This document shows, one piece after another, positions 5,875 to 12,978 of a stretch of 13,077 nt of DNA. The first letter of the stretch is position 1. Each line of letters begins with the position of its first letter. The position numbers and the translations under genes are program-made. The stretch is from Gammaproteobacteria bacterium (lineage in GTDB: Bacteria; Pseudomonadota; Gammaproteobacteria; S144-34): NCBI GenBank assembly GCA_015487895.1, contig WFOW01000101.1, forward strand, positions 1 through 13,077, given 5' to 3'. The notes under the pieces are model-generated. The model was given only the letters and a program-made list of their open reading frames with translations, did no database searches and was not told the origin of the DNA.

Positions 5875-6507
5875 ATGGAGCGCCTGCTGCACGAGTTCGT
5901 CGTCCTTTTCGTGGTCGTCGATCCCGTGGGGATCGCGCCCATCTTCATGGGGCTGGCGGCGGGCCTCCCGGAGGCGGAACGGCGCCGCACGGCGCTGCGG
6001 GCGGTGCTCCTCTCCGCCGCGCTGATGCTCGCCTTCGCCTTCGCGGGCGAGCCCCTGCTCACGGCGCTCGGCATCGGGCTGCCGGCCTTCCGGATCGCCG
6101 GCGGCCTGCTGCTGTTCCTGCTCGCCCTCGACATGGTCTTCGTGCGGCACACGGGGCTGCGCACCACGACGCCCTCGGAGCGCGAGGAGGCGCGCCGCCG
6201 CGAGGACCTCTCGGTCTTCCCGCTCGCCTTCCCGCTCATCGCCGGTCCGGGCGCCCTCACCACCGTGATCCTGCTGGCGGCGGGGCGCGAGGGCGCGGCC
6301 GCGTGGGCGCAGCTCGCGGGCGTGATCCTCGCCGTGGTGGCGGCCACGGCCGCGGCGCTGTGGCTCGCCGCGCACATCACGCGCCTGCTCGGCCAGACCG
6401 GAGCGAACATGGTGACCCGGGTGCTCGGGCTGGTGGTGGCGGCGCTCGCCGTGCAGTACGTGCTCGACGGCCTGCGCGGCGCGCTGGGCGGCCTCAGTCC
6501 GCCATGA
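5875..6507 (+). CDS. MarC-family integral membrane protein
   Basis: 210-residue inner-membrane protein of the MarC/UPF0056 family, usual length. It opens with the family hallmark [16 protein letters not shown] at about 11-26, then alternates hydrophobic helices: about 40-58, 63-82, 114-135, 140-163 and 180-200, about six in all. The cytoplasmic stretch between helices 3 and 4 is charged ([12 protein letters not shown]), followed by the conserved [17 protein letters not shown]. MarC was once tied to multiple antibiotic resistance, but that link was not upheld; some relatives have been proposed to transport amino acids. The start is the ATG at 5875; the ribosome site is weak. It converges on the YdjM-type gene, and the two stops overlap by 14 bases. 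Confidence 0.92.
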   Translation: MERLLHEFVVLFVVVDPVGIAPIFMGLAAGLPEAERRRTALRAVLLSAALMLAFAFAGEPLLTALGIGLPAFRIAGGLLLFLLALDMVFVRHTGLRTTTPSEREEARRREDLSVFPLAFPLIAGPGALTTVILLAAGREGAAAWAQLAGVILAVVAATAAALWLAAHITRLLGQTGANMVTRVLGLVVAALAVQYVLDGLRGALGGLSPP

Positions 6508-7555
6508 AGGGCGCCTGCGCCCCGCGCGGGCGGCGCGGCAGGTGCCGGAGCGACCAGCCTTCCCCGCCGCCGGCCCGGCAGACCTCGAAGCGGAAGGGCG
6601 GCGGGAGCCCCGGCACCACGAAGCGCAGGTCCGAGAGCCACACGCATTCGCGCCCGGCTGTGTCGCGGCTCGCAGCGAGCACGAAGGGCAAGGCCGCGAA
6701 GCGGCGGAAGCCTTCGAGCTCGGGCCGCGCCCAGGCGGCGGCCGCGAGCGGGTGGCGCCTCCCCCGCGCCGGGTGCTCGGCCGGTTCCCAGCGCAGGGTG
6801 CCCGCGGGGCGGTAGGCGGAGGCGATGCGCTCCAGCCAGCCGTCGCCGCCGGCCGCGTGTGCCACGCCGCCCGCGCCCAGCCGCACGTGCGCGACCTCGT
6901 AGCCGCGCGGCGTCTCCACCACGAGCTTCCAGCGCAGCGGCGAGAGCGGCTGGGGCAGCGCCCGGGCGCGGTCGGGCGGGAGCCCCAGCGCGGCGGCATG
7001 GGCACGGGCGATGCCGAGGGCGCGCTCGTGCAGCGCGGCCTCGATGCCCACCACCGCCGCCGCGGCGGCGAGCGCGGCGAGCGCCGTGCGCCGCGGGCCC
7101 CAGCGCGCGCCGGCCAGGAGCCCCGCGGCGAGCGGTGCCGTCACCAGCGGATCCACCACGAAGGTGCTCTCGAGGCTGAAGCGCCGCCCGCTCAGCGGCC
7201 ACAGGATGGCCGTGCCGAAGGGTGTGATCAGGTCGCCGGCCACGTGCAGGGCCATGCCCGCCAGGCACAGCGCCCAGACGCGCCGCATCCCCAGCAGGCG
7301 GCGCGCCGGGCGCAGCAGCCACGCGAGCAGGACCGCCCACAGCGGCAGCAGGGGGAGGGCATGGGTGAAGGTGCGGTGCCAGTTGAGGTAGGTGAGCGGG
7401 TCGGCGAGCAGGCGCAACAGGTAGTCGAGGTCCGGGGCCAGCACCGCCGCCACGCCGGTCCACGTGGCGGCGCGCCTCAGGCGGTGCTCGGCGCCGGACG
7501 GGCTCAGCGCGCGCCCGGCGAGGGCGCCGCTCAGGGCGTGGGTGACGGGGTCCAA
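6494..7555 (-). CDS. YdjM-type membrane-bound metal-dependent hydrolase (LexA-regulated family)
   Basis: 353 residues, PF04307-type. The N-terminus carries the family signature [14 protein letters not shown] (H6), then PDLDYL (D42, D44), HRTFTH (H60, H65) and [12 protein letters not shown] (H104, D108): the conserved His/Asp set expected to bind metal at the membrane. Hydrophobic helices lie at about 30-47, 67-82, 93-110 and 130-175. The C-terminal half (about 190-353) is a soluble extension without a motif I know. E. coli YdjM is an SOS-induced member, but I see no LexA box here. The start is TTG 7555, chosen because it gives exactly the family N-terminus and has GGGAGG upstream; it overlaps the TetR gene end by 25 bases, so the pair is coupled. 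Substrate unknown. Confidence 0.88.
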   Translation of the reverse strand: MDPVTHALSGALAGRALSPSGAEHRLRRAATWTGVAAVLAPDLDYLLRLLADPLTYLNWHRTFTHALPLLPLWAVLLAWLLRPARRLLGMRRVWALCLAGMALHVAGDLITPFGTAILWPLSGRRFSLESTFVVDPLVTAPLAAGLLAGARWGPRRTALAALAAAAAVVGIEAALHERALGIARAHAAALGLPPDRARALPQPLSPLRWKLVVETPRGYEVAHVRLGAGGVAHAAGGDGWLERIASAYRPAGTLRWEPAEHPARGRRHPLAAAAWARPELEGFRRFAALPFVLAASRDTAGRECVWLSDLRFVVPGLPPPFRFEVCRAGGGEGWSLRHLPRRPRGAQAPFMAD

Positions 7556-8157
7556 GCGGCCTCCCGCGGGCGGTGGACGGCGACGAAGGCCGCCACCAGC
7601 CGCTCGAGCAGGTGGCGGGTCTCCATCCTATCCGGGGAGGCGTCGGCCATCCAGCGGGCGAAGGCCGCGAGGTAGATGGCGGTGAGGGCGGTCTCCTCGA
7701 TCGCGCGCCGCGGGCCGGCGTGCTCGATGCCGGCGGCCTCGCGCATCCACTGCACCGTGCGGCTGATCCGGACGAGGGCGGGGACCTGGATGTGGATGTG
7801 GCCGGGCTCGAGCTTGGCGAGGATCATCTGCCGGGTGACGCGCCGGTGCGCGGCGAGCGCCTCGAGCCATGCCCAGATGACCGCAACGAGACGCGCCCGC
7901 AGCGGCCGGCGGCGGAAGTCCGGCGCGCGGGCGGCCGCCAGCGCCGCGCGGTCGGCGCGGTCGAACCAGGCGTCGATCAGGGCGTCCTTCTCGGGAAAGC
8001 AGGCGCGCACCTCCTCGAGGCCGATGCCGAGGCGGTCGGCCACGTGGTGCAGGCGCACCGCCTCCCACGAGCCCAGCTCCTCGGCGAGGGCGACCGCGGC
8101 GTCGACGATGCGCTCGCATTCGACCCCCGCCGCGGGGCGCGGCGCTTGCGCGGCCAT
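7531..8157 (-). CDS. TetR-type transcriptional regulator
   Basis: 208 residues. An N-terminal helix-turn-helix at about 12-58 (IVDAAVALAEELG...VADRLGIGLEEVRACFPEKDALIDAWF) fits TetR, including the F-x3-K/D-L turn after the recognition helix. The C-terminal region is all helical and carries the ligand or dimer part; its end (IYLAAFARWMADASPDRMETRHLLERLV) recalls the C-terminal region of COQ9-like proteins, so a lipid-like ligand is conceivable. This is a resemblance by eye, not a call. It lies between the 75-residue gene upstream and the YdjM-type gene, with which it overlaps by 25 bases. It may regulate this cluster, and the palindrome at 8484-8502 is a candidate site. Effector and targets are unknown. 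Confidence 0.82.
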   Translation of the reverse strand: MAAQAPRPAAGVECERIVDAAVALAEELGSWEAVRLHHVADRLGIGLEEVRACFPEKDALIDAWFDRADRAALAAARAPDFRRRPLRARLVAVIWAWLEALAAHRRVTRQMILAKLEPGHIHIQVPALVRISRTVQWMREAAGIEHAGPRRAIEETALTAIYLAAFARWMADASPDRMETRHLLERLVAAFVAVHRPREAAWTPSPTP

Positions 8158-8165
8158 GACGGTCG

Positions 8166-8190
8166 GCCCGCCGGCCCCGCGCCGGCGGGC
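8166..8190 (-). terminator. Hairpin between the 75-residue gene and the TetR gene
   Basis: GCCCGCCGGC (8166-8175), CCCGC, GCCGGCGGGC (8181-8190) gives a perfect 10-bp stem. On the minus strand no U-run follows. It could partly terminate or stabilise the short upstream message, lowering expression of the regulator relative to the small protein. Confidence 0.42.
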
Positions 8191-8197
8191 TCCGGCC

Positions 8198-8425
8198 TCA
8201 GACGTGCTTGGTGTCGCCGGGGCCCATCCCCGCGGGGTTGTCGAGGCTGTGCTCGAAGTGCTTGGCGGGGTTCTCCACCTCGAGCTCGAGGTACTGGCGC
8301 TTGGTCTCCTCGGACTCGAAGTAGATCTTCACCGCCATCTCGCCCTCGCCCTCGATGACGTAGGGGTGGTTCTCGGGGTCCTTGATGTCGCGGCCCGTGA
8401 TGGGATCGGTGGTGGAGACGATCAT
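8198..8425 (-). CDS. Small acidic protein of unknown function (75 residues)
   Basis: I do not recognise the family. The protein is soluble, acidic and free of cysteine, with no signal peptide or membrane segment. It reads as a compact beta-rich core (HPYVIEGEGEMAVKIYFES) followed by a charged helix (ETKRQYLELE) and a tail that ends DNPAGMGPGDTKHV. Evidence that it is real: a near-perfect ribosome site AGGAGGTGA five bases before the ATG, a good promoter upstream (TTGAAG-16-TATATT), and a codon pattern like its neighbours. The strong ribosome site suggests high expression. It is the first gene of a minus-strand group with a TetR regulator and a YdjM-type protein, and is divergent from the cNMP-rhodanese gene. 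Confidence 0.85.
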   Translation of the reverse strand: MIVSTTDPITGRDIKDPENHPYVIEGEGEMAVKIYFESEETKRQYLELEVENPAKHFEHSLDNPAGMGPGDTKHV

Positions 8426-8468
8426 GGCGTCACCTCCTCTTGCGACATGACGAGGGGCTCTACCGTGA

Positions 8469-8502
8469 ATATAGCCGCGCCGGGTGGCCCTTCAAGGGCC
8501 AC
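8469..8502 (-). promoter_or_regulatory. Promoter of the 75-residue gene with palindrome over the -35
   Basis: On the minus strand TTGAAG, 16 bases, TATATT forms a sigma70-like promoter about 40 bases ahead of the start. The -35 lies inside the perfect palindrome GTGGCCCTT-C-AAGGGCCAC (8484-8502), the position expected for a repressor operator. The TetR protein encoded just downstream is the obvious candidate, by inference. Confidence 0.55.
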
Positions 8503-8506
8503 ATGG

Positions 8507-8522
8507 CGTGACCGCCGTCACG
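8507..8522. promoter_or_regulatory. CRP-like operator
   Basis: CGTGA-CCGCCG-TCACG is a perfect inverted repeat that fits the CRP pattern TGTGA-N6-TCACA with one change in each half. It sits between the divergent 75-residue and cNMP-rhodanese genes, about 140 bases before the start of the latter, and could act on either. In GC-rich DNA such a site can arise by chance. Confidence 0.35.
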
Positions 8523-8663
8523 GCAGCGCGCGCGGCGCCGCCTAGCATGGTGCGTTCCGGGACGCTGGCCTCCGCGCCGGCGGGAGGGAGAAGAACAACA
8601 AGGCTAGAGCCGGGGCCGGGGCGGGGCGCCCGTCGCCGGCCCCGGCGGATGGAGGTGGGCGCC

Positions 8664-9746
8664 ATGATGCACGAGGTGCGCGAGGGCGGGGCCGCGCCGG
8701 AGCCCCGCGGTCTGCTGCCGGACCGGGCGGCGCTGCGCGAGCTGGTGCCGCTGAGCAGCCTCTCGGACGAGCGCCTCGAGGAGCTCGTCTCCCTGGCGAG
8801 CCTCGAGAGCCAGCCGGCGGGGACGGTGCTCTTCCGCCGCGGCGAGCTCGACAACCAGGCGCTCTACCTGCTCTCGGGGCAGGTGCGGCTGCTCTTCCCG
8901 GAGGAGGACGCCGAGCGCATCGTCAAGGCCGGCACCGAGGAGGCGCGCCACCCCCTCGGCGACCGCCAGCCGCGGCGCGCGACCGCCGTGGCGATGACGG
9001 CCGTGACGGTGCTGCGCGTGGACGCCAACCTCCTCGACTACATGCTCACCTGGGACCAGATCACGGCCCTGGAGGGGCCGGAGGGAGACGGTGAGCGCGA
9101 GGACGAGGAGGCGGGCCGCCGGTTGCGCCGGCTCCTTCGCGCGCTGCCCTTCCGGGCGGTGCCGCCGGCCAACCTGCGCCGGCTGCTCGAGCGCATCGAG
9201 CGCGTGCCGGTGCGCGCCGGCGACGTGGTGGTGCGCCAGGGCGAGCACGGCGACTACTACTACCTGATCGACCAGGGGCGCGCGCGCGTGACGCGCACCA
9301 TCGAGCTCGCGCGCCTGTCGCAGGGGGCGGGCTTCGGCGAGGAGGCGCTGCTGTCGGAGGGGCGGCGCAACGCCACGGTCACCATGGAGACCGACGGCGT
9401 GCTGCTGCGCCTGTCCAAGCGCGACTTCGACACGCTCCTCAAGGAGCCCGTGCTGCATTGGATCGAGGCCGACGAGGCGCGCCGGCGCGTCAACGCCGGC
9501 GCGCGCTGGCTCGACGTGCGCCACGCCAAGGAGTTCCACCGCTTCCACCTTCCGGGCGCGGTCAACCTGCCGCTGCACGAGCTCAGGCTGCGGCTGGACG
9601 AGCTCGATCCCGGCACCCACTACGTCTGCTACTGCCGCACGGGGCGGCGCGCCTCGGCCGCGGCCTTCCTGCTGATGCAGCGCGGCATCGAGGTGAGCGT
9701 GCTGCGCGGCGGCCTCCAGGCCCTGCCGCAGTTCCGGGTCGTCTGA
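8664..9746 (+). CDS. Tandem cyclic-nucleotide-binding domains fused to rhodanese
   Basis: 360 residues. Domain 1 (about 22-125) has the CRP-type beta-roll opening (VLFRRGELDNQALYLLSGQVRLL) but no phosphate-binding cassette, so it probably does not bind a nucleotide. After an acidic linker (about 137-152), domain 2 (about 160-255) keeps the cassette GFGEEALLSEGRRNATV, with FGE at 224-226 and the R-x-A end at 235-237, where N replaces the usual A/S. The rhodanese domain (about 268-358) has WLDVR at 282-286 and the active loop CRTGRRA with C324; C322 is close by. There is no helix-turn-helix, so it is not a DNA-binding CRP. It may couple a ligand signal to sulfur transfer or thiol redox state. 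ATG 8664 was chosen because GGAGG lies 8 bases upstream; ATG 8649 and 8667 are alternatives. Ligand and sulfur acceptor are unknown. Confidence 0.92.
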   Translation: MMHEVREGGAAPEPRGLLPDRAALRELVPLSSLSDERLEELVSLASLESQPAGTVLFRRGELDNQALYLLSGQVRLLFPEEDAERIVKAGTEEARHPLGDRQPRRATAVAMTAVTVLRVDANLLDYMLTWDQITALEGPEGDGEREDEEAGRRLRRLLRALPFRAVPPANLRRLLERIERVPVRAGDVVVRQGEHGDYYYLIDQGRARVTRTIELARLSQGAGFGEEALLSEGRRNATVTMETDGVLLRLSKRDFDTLLKEPVLHWIEADEARRRVNAGARWLDVRHAKEFHRFHLPGAVNLPLHELRLRLDELDPGTHYVCYCRTGRRASAAAFLLMQRGIEVSVLRGGLQALPQFRVV

Positions 9747-9754
9747 TGACGGCG

Positions 9755-9776
9755 CCGCGCCGCCGCCCCGGCGCGG
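9755..9776. terminator. Shared hairpin between converging genes
   Basis: CCGCGCCG (9755-9762), CCGCCC, CGGCGCGG (9769-9776) lies in the 38-base gap between the converging cNMP-rhodanese and aldo/keto reductase genes. There is no T-run on either side, so it would be a weak or Rho-assisted two-way terminator. Confidence 0.4.
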
Positions 9777-9784
9777 TCCGCGGG

Positions 9785-10828
9785 CTAGGGGGCGGGGTTG
9801 GGCTGGCGCGCGTGGATGGCCTCGATGCCCTCGAGCACCTTCGGCGGCAGATCGAGGTCGGCGCTCGCGAGATCGGCCTCGAGCTGCTCCATGGTGGTGG
9901 CGCCGATGATGACCGAGGTCACGAAGGGGCGCGTGCGCACGTAGGCGAGCGCCATCTGCGCGGGATCCAGGCCGTGGCGGCGGGCGAGCGCCACGTACTC
10001 GGCCGTGGCGCGCTCGGCCTCCGGCGAGCTGTAGCGGCGATAGTCCGGATACAGGGTGAGCCTCGCCCTTGGCGGCCGCGCCCCGCCAAGGTACTTGCCC
10101 GTGAGCACACCGAAGCCGAGCGGCGAGTAGGCGAGCAGCCCCACGCCCTCGCGGTGGGAGATCTCGGCGAGCCCGATCTCGTAGGTGCGGTTGAGCAGGC
10201 TGTAGGGGTTCTGGATGGAGGCGATGCGCGGCAGCCCCGCGCGCTCGGCCGCGTGCAGCCAGCGCATCACGCCCCAGGGCGTCTCGTTGGAGACGCCGAT
10301 GGCGCGCACCTTGCCCTCGCGTACCAGCGCCGCCAGCGTCTCGAGCGTCTCCTCGATCGGCACCACGTCCGGCGGGTCCGGCTCCGGCGTGTAGCCGAGG
10401 CGGCCGAAGAAGTTGGTGCTGCGGTCCGGCCAGTGCACCTGGTAGAGGTCCACATGGTCGGTGCGCAGGCGCCTGAGGCTCCCCTCGAGGGCGTCGCGCA
10501 CGTGGCTCGCGGCGAGCTTCGGCCCCCCGCGGATCCAGGGCAGCCAGTCGGCGCGCCCGCTCACCTTGGTGGCGAGGACCACGCGCTCGCGCCGCCCGGG
10601 CGACTTCGCCAGCCAGCGGCCGATGATGGCCTCGGTCTCGCCCTGCGTGGCCGCGCGCGGCGGCACCGGGTACAGCTCGGCGGTGTCGATCAGGTTGACG
10701 CCGGCGTCGAGGGCGCGGTCGAGCTGGGCGTGGGCCTCGGCCTCGGTGTTCTGCTCGCCGAAGGTCATGGTGCCCAGGGCGAGCACGCTCACCTCGATGC
10801 CGGTGTCGCCGAGGGGGCGGCGCTCCAT
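9785..10828 (-). CDS. tas: Aldo/keto reductase of the Tas type
   Basis: 347 residues, nearly the length of E. coli Tas (346). Predicted cytosolic NADPH-dependent reductase with a TIM-barrel fold. The catalytic tetrad is complete: D48 and Y53 in IDTAELYPVPP, K88 in ATKVSG and H132 in QVHWPDR. The insertion around STNFFGRLGYTP and the opening MERRPLGDTGIEVSVLALGTMTFGEQN are those of the Tas branch, and the cofactor-binding end SVIIGATTMEQLE is present. Tas was described as complementing a tyrosine auxotrophy in E. coli; its physiological substrate is not settled. It starts 17 bases after the FIST gene stop and is probably co-transcribed with it, so a link between a FIST ligand and this reductase is possible but unproven. 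Confidence 0.93.
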   Translation of the reverse strand: MERRPLGDTGIEVSVLALGTMTFGEQNTEAEAHAQLDRALDAGVNLIDTAELYPVPPRAATQGETEAIIGRWLAKSPGRRERVVLATKVSGRADWLPWIRGGPKLAASHVRDALEGSLRRLRTDHVDLYQVHWPDRSTNFFGRLGYTPEPDPPDVVPIEETLETLAALVREGKVRAIGVSNETPWGVMRWLHAAERAGLPRIASIQNPYSLLNRTYEIGLAEISHREGVGLLAYSPLGFGVLTGKYLGGARPPRARLTLYPDYRRYSSPEAERATAEYVALARRHGLDPAQMALAYVRTRPFVTSVIIGATTMEQLEADLASADLDLPPKVLEGIEAIHARQPNPAP

Positions 10829-10845
10829 GGCGGCTCCCGTCGCGC

Positions 10846-11985
10846 TCAGAAGACGGCCAGCACGCCGGTCCAGCCGTAGAGGCGGTCGCGGTGGATCTCG
10901 CCGTTGGCGAAGAAGCCGACCAGCGGCACCTCGCCGAGGCGCTCGCGGATGAGGCCGAGCTCGCGCGAGCCCTCGCCGAAGGTGTGGCGGCCGCGCCCCA
11001 GGCAGGAGAAGTAGAGCGCCCCGCGCGGCGGGTGGTCGAGGCGGGCGGCGAGCTCGTCGGCCATGCGCTCGAGGTCGCGCCAGGCGGTGTTGGCGTCGCG
11101 CCGGCAGAACAGCAGCGGCTGGCCGGGCTCGAGCAGCTCGCCGACCGCGAGCAGGCGGTGGCGCGTGTCGACGCCCACGATGTTGCGCACCAGGTAGTCG
11201 CCGGTGTCGTCGCCGGGAACGGGGAAGCCCGCGAAGATGTAGCCCGCCGCGCGGCGCAGGTCGCGCGCCAGCACCTCGCCGATCTCCTCCTCGAAGACGT
11301 CGAGGGCCGGGCGGCCGTCGATGCCGATGAGGATGTTGCGCTCGCACTCGGTGACGACGTGGCGCTGGCCGATGGGGGTGCAGCCCTGGCTGAGCGCGGT
11401 GCGCACCCCCAGGGCGCCGTCGAGGAGCACGCCCGAGAGGCAGCCCTCGGCGGTCGCCCCGGCCGCCTGCACGTGGCGGCCGCGCGAGGAGCTGAGCCCG
11501 CCCACCAGGAAGCCGTTGGGCAGCACGGCGGCGAGCTGGCCGATGAGGCGCGGCAGGTGCGGGTTGTGCGGGTCGCCGTGGACGATTCCGAGGCAGCTCT
11601 CCAGGCGGCCGAGCCAGCCGGCGTGCTCGGCGAGGGCGCTCAGGTCCTCGCGCAGGGGCGGCAGCAGGCGCCAGCGCTCCGGGGGGAGCGGTGCGGCCAT
11701 GACGGCGAGCCCCGGCTGCTCGTAGTGCTCGTGGCCGGTCCAGCAGATGCCGGTGCCGACCGTGCCCGCCCAGTGCTCGATGCCCGTCTCCTCGCGCAGC
11801 GCCTCGACGATGGCGGGGAAGGCGTCGGCCCAGGCGTCGGTGGCGTAGACGAAGCCGAGCCCGGCCCCGTGGCCGCGGCCGATGGCGCGCGCACACTCGC
11901 GCACCGCCTCGCGCCACTCGCCGGCGGTGGATGCGCCTGCGGGGAAGGGCTCGCGCGCGGGCGCGGCCTGGGGATGCGTGGACAT
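10846..11985 (-). CDS. FIST-domain sensory protein
   Basis: 379 residues, FIST_N (about 40-235) followed by FIST_C (about 240-370). Recognisable features are GLGFVYATDAWAD near the start, the loop FLVGGLSSSRG at about 163-173, the switch into FIST_C near GCTPIGQRHVVTECERN, and the end typical of FIST_C, FSCLGRGRH...VPLVGFFANGEI. FIST proteins are predicted small-ligand sensors, often near amino-acid metabolism genes or fused to kinases and methyl-accepting domains; this one is a stand-alone soluble form without an output domain. The ATG at 11985 is used; the region upstream has a TAGAAT -10-like box but no good -35. First gene of a two-gene operon with the tas-like gene. Ligand unknown. Confidence 0.92.
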   Translation of the reverse strand: MSTHPQAAPAREPFPAGASTAGEWREAVRECARAIGRGHGAGLGFVYATDAWADAFPAIVEALREETGIEHWAGTVGTGICWTGHEHYEQPGLAVMAAPLPPERWRLLPPLREDLSALAEHAGWLGRLESCLGIVHGDPHNPHLPRLIGQLAAVLPNGFLVGGLSSSRGRHVQAAGATAEGCLSGVLLDGALGVRTALSQGCTPIGQRHVVTECERNILIGIDGRPALDVFEEEIGEVLARDLRRAAGYIFAGFPVPGDDTGDYLVRNIVGVDTRHRLLAVGELLEPGQPLLFCRRDANTAWRDLERMADELAARLDHPPRGALYFSCLGRGRHTFGEGSRELGLIRERLGEVPLVGFFANGEIHRDRLYGWTGVLAVF

Positions 11986-12018
11986 GGGGGCTGCGTCCGG
12001 GAAACGTTCCGGTCCCCC

Positions 12019-12024
12019 ATTCTA
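12019..12024 (-). promoter_or_regulatory. Candidate -10 box for the FIST-tas operon
   Basis: TAGAAT on the minus strand, 33 bases before the FIST ATG, five of six bases matching TATAAT in otherwise GC-rich DNA. No -35 is recognisable at 16-18 bases, so an activator may be needed, or the site is fortuitous. Confidence 0.35.
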
Positions 12025-12093
12025 GCAGGCCGCGCGCGCCGCCTGCCGATGGGCGGCTCCGAAAGCCCCGCCTTTCCTCCCCCGGCGCGGCCC

Positions 12094-12114
12094 GCGGGCG
12101 GCTCAGCCGCCCGC
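12094..12114 (-). terminator. Hairpin with the prk stop codon in its loop
   Basis: GCGGGCGGC (12094-12102), TCA, GCCGCCCGC (12106-12114): a perfect 9-bp stem whose three-base loop is the prk stop codon (TGA on the minus strand). No T-run follows. It probably protects the 3' end or helps Rho-dependent ending. Confidence 0.45.
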
Positions 12115-12978
12115 CTTGCGCTTCTCCTCCATGATGCGCTCAAGGATGGGCTGGAGGATGATCTCCATGGCGAAGCCCATCTTGCCGCCGGGCACGACGA
12201 TGGTGTTGGGCCGCGACATGAAGGAGTTGTGGATCATGTTGAGCAGGTAGGGGAAGTCCACGCCCTTCGGGTTGCGGAAGCGGATCACCACGAAGCTCTC
12301 GTCGGGCGTGGGGATGTCGCGCGCGATGAAGGGGTTGGAGGTGTCGACGGTCGGCACCCGCTGGAAGTTGATGTCCGTGCGCGAGAACTGCGGCGTGATG
12401 TAGCGCACGTAGTCCGGCATGCGCCGCAGGATGGTGTCCACGATGGCCTCGGGCGAGTAGCCGCGCTCCTTGGCGTCGCGGTGGATCTTCTGGATCCACT
12501 CGAGGTTGACGATCGGCACCACGCCGATGAGCAGGTCCACGTGCTGGGCGACGTTGACCTCGTCGGTCACCACGCCCCCGTGCAGGCCCTCGTAGAAGAG
12601 CAGGTCCGTGCCCTCTGGGATCGGTTCCCAGGGGGTGAAGGTGCCGGGCTTCTGGCCGTAGGGCTCGGCCTCCTCCACGCTGTGGAGGTAGAAGCGGCGC
12701 ATGCCGGTGCCGGTCTCGCCGTAGGTGCGGAACAGCTCCTCGAGCTTGTCGAAGAGGTTGCCCTCGGGCCCGAAGTGGCTGAGGTTGCGGCCCTCGGCCT
12801 GGGCCTTGGCGATGGCCTCCTTCATCTCGTAGCGGTCGTAGCGGTGGAAGCTGTCGCCCTCGACGATGACCGGGTTGATGCCCATGCGCCGGAACAGGTG
12901 CTCGAAGGCGACCTTGACGGTCGTGGTGCCGGCGCCCGAGGAGCCGGTGACGGCGATGATCGGGTGCTTCTTGGACAT
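12103..12978 (-). CDS. prk: Phosphoribulokinase, type I (bacterial)
   Basis: Makes ribulose-1,5-bisphosphate from ribulose-5-phosphate and ATP, the step that feeds RuBisCO in the Calvin cycle. 291 residues, the octameric bacterial class I size. The P-loop GSSGAGTTT is at 12-20; catalytic base D42 in VEGDSFHRY has the same number as in Rhodobacter sphaeroides; H45, R49, E130 (FYEGLHGG) and K164/R167/R172 (QKIHRDAKERG) line the active site in that enzyme, shifted by one. The start is ATG 12978 (MSKKHPIIAV), with a GGGGGGGAAAGG ribosome site; the frame is open further upstream, but that is not homologous sequence. A hairpin spans its stop codon. No RuBisCO or other cbb gene is in the window. The 5' end lies within the 50-bp inverted repeat at the window edge. 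Confidence 0.97.
   Translation of the reverse strand: MSKKHPIIAVTGSSGAGTTTVKVAFEHLFRRMGINPVIVEGDSFHRYDRYEMKEAIAKAQAEGRNLSHFGPEGNLFDKLEELFRTYGETGTGMRRFYLHSVEEAEPYGQKPGTFTPWEPIPEGTDLLFYEGLHGGVVTDEVNVAQHVDLLIGVVPIVNLEWIQKIHRDAKERGYSPEAIVDTILRRMPDYVRYITPQFSRTDINFQRVPTVDTSNPFIARDIPTPDESFVVIRFRNPKGVDFPYLLNMIHNSFMSRPNTIVVPGGKMGFAMEIILQPILERIMEEKRKAGG

Noticed and set aside
4660..7005. Minus-strand open frame of more than 780 codons
   Set aside because: Only its last 250 codons are a recognisable protein (endonuclease V). The rest is antisense to marC and crosses a terminator and a promoter-like region.
8507..8522. Autoregulation of the cNMP-rhodanese gene through the CRP-like site
   Set aside because: That protein has no helix-turn-helix, so it cannot bind the site itself; only another CRP/FNR-type factor could.
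9785..11917. Apparent fusion of a long basic region to the aldo/keto reductase
   Set aside because: The upstream part is an out-of-frame reading of the FIST gene; the reductase begins cleanly at 10828 with its family N-terminus.
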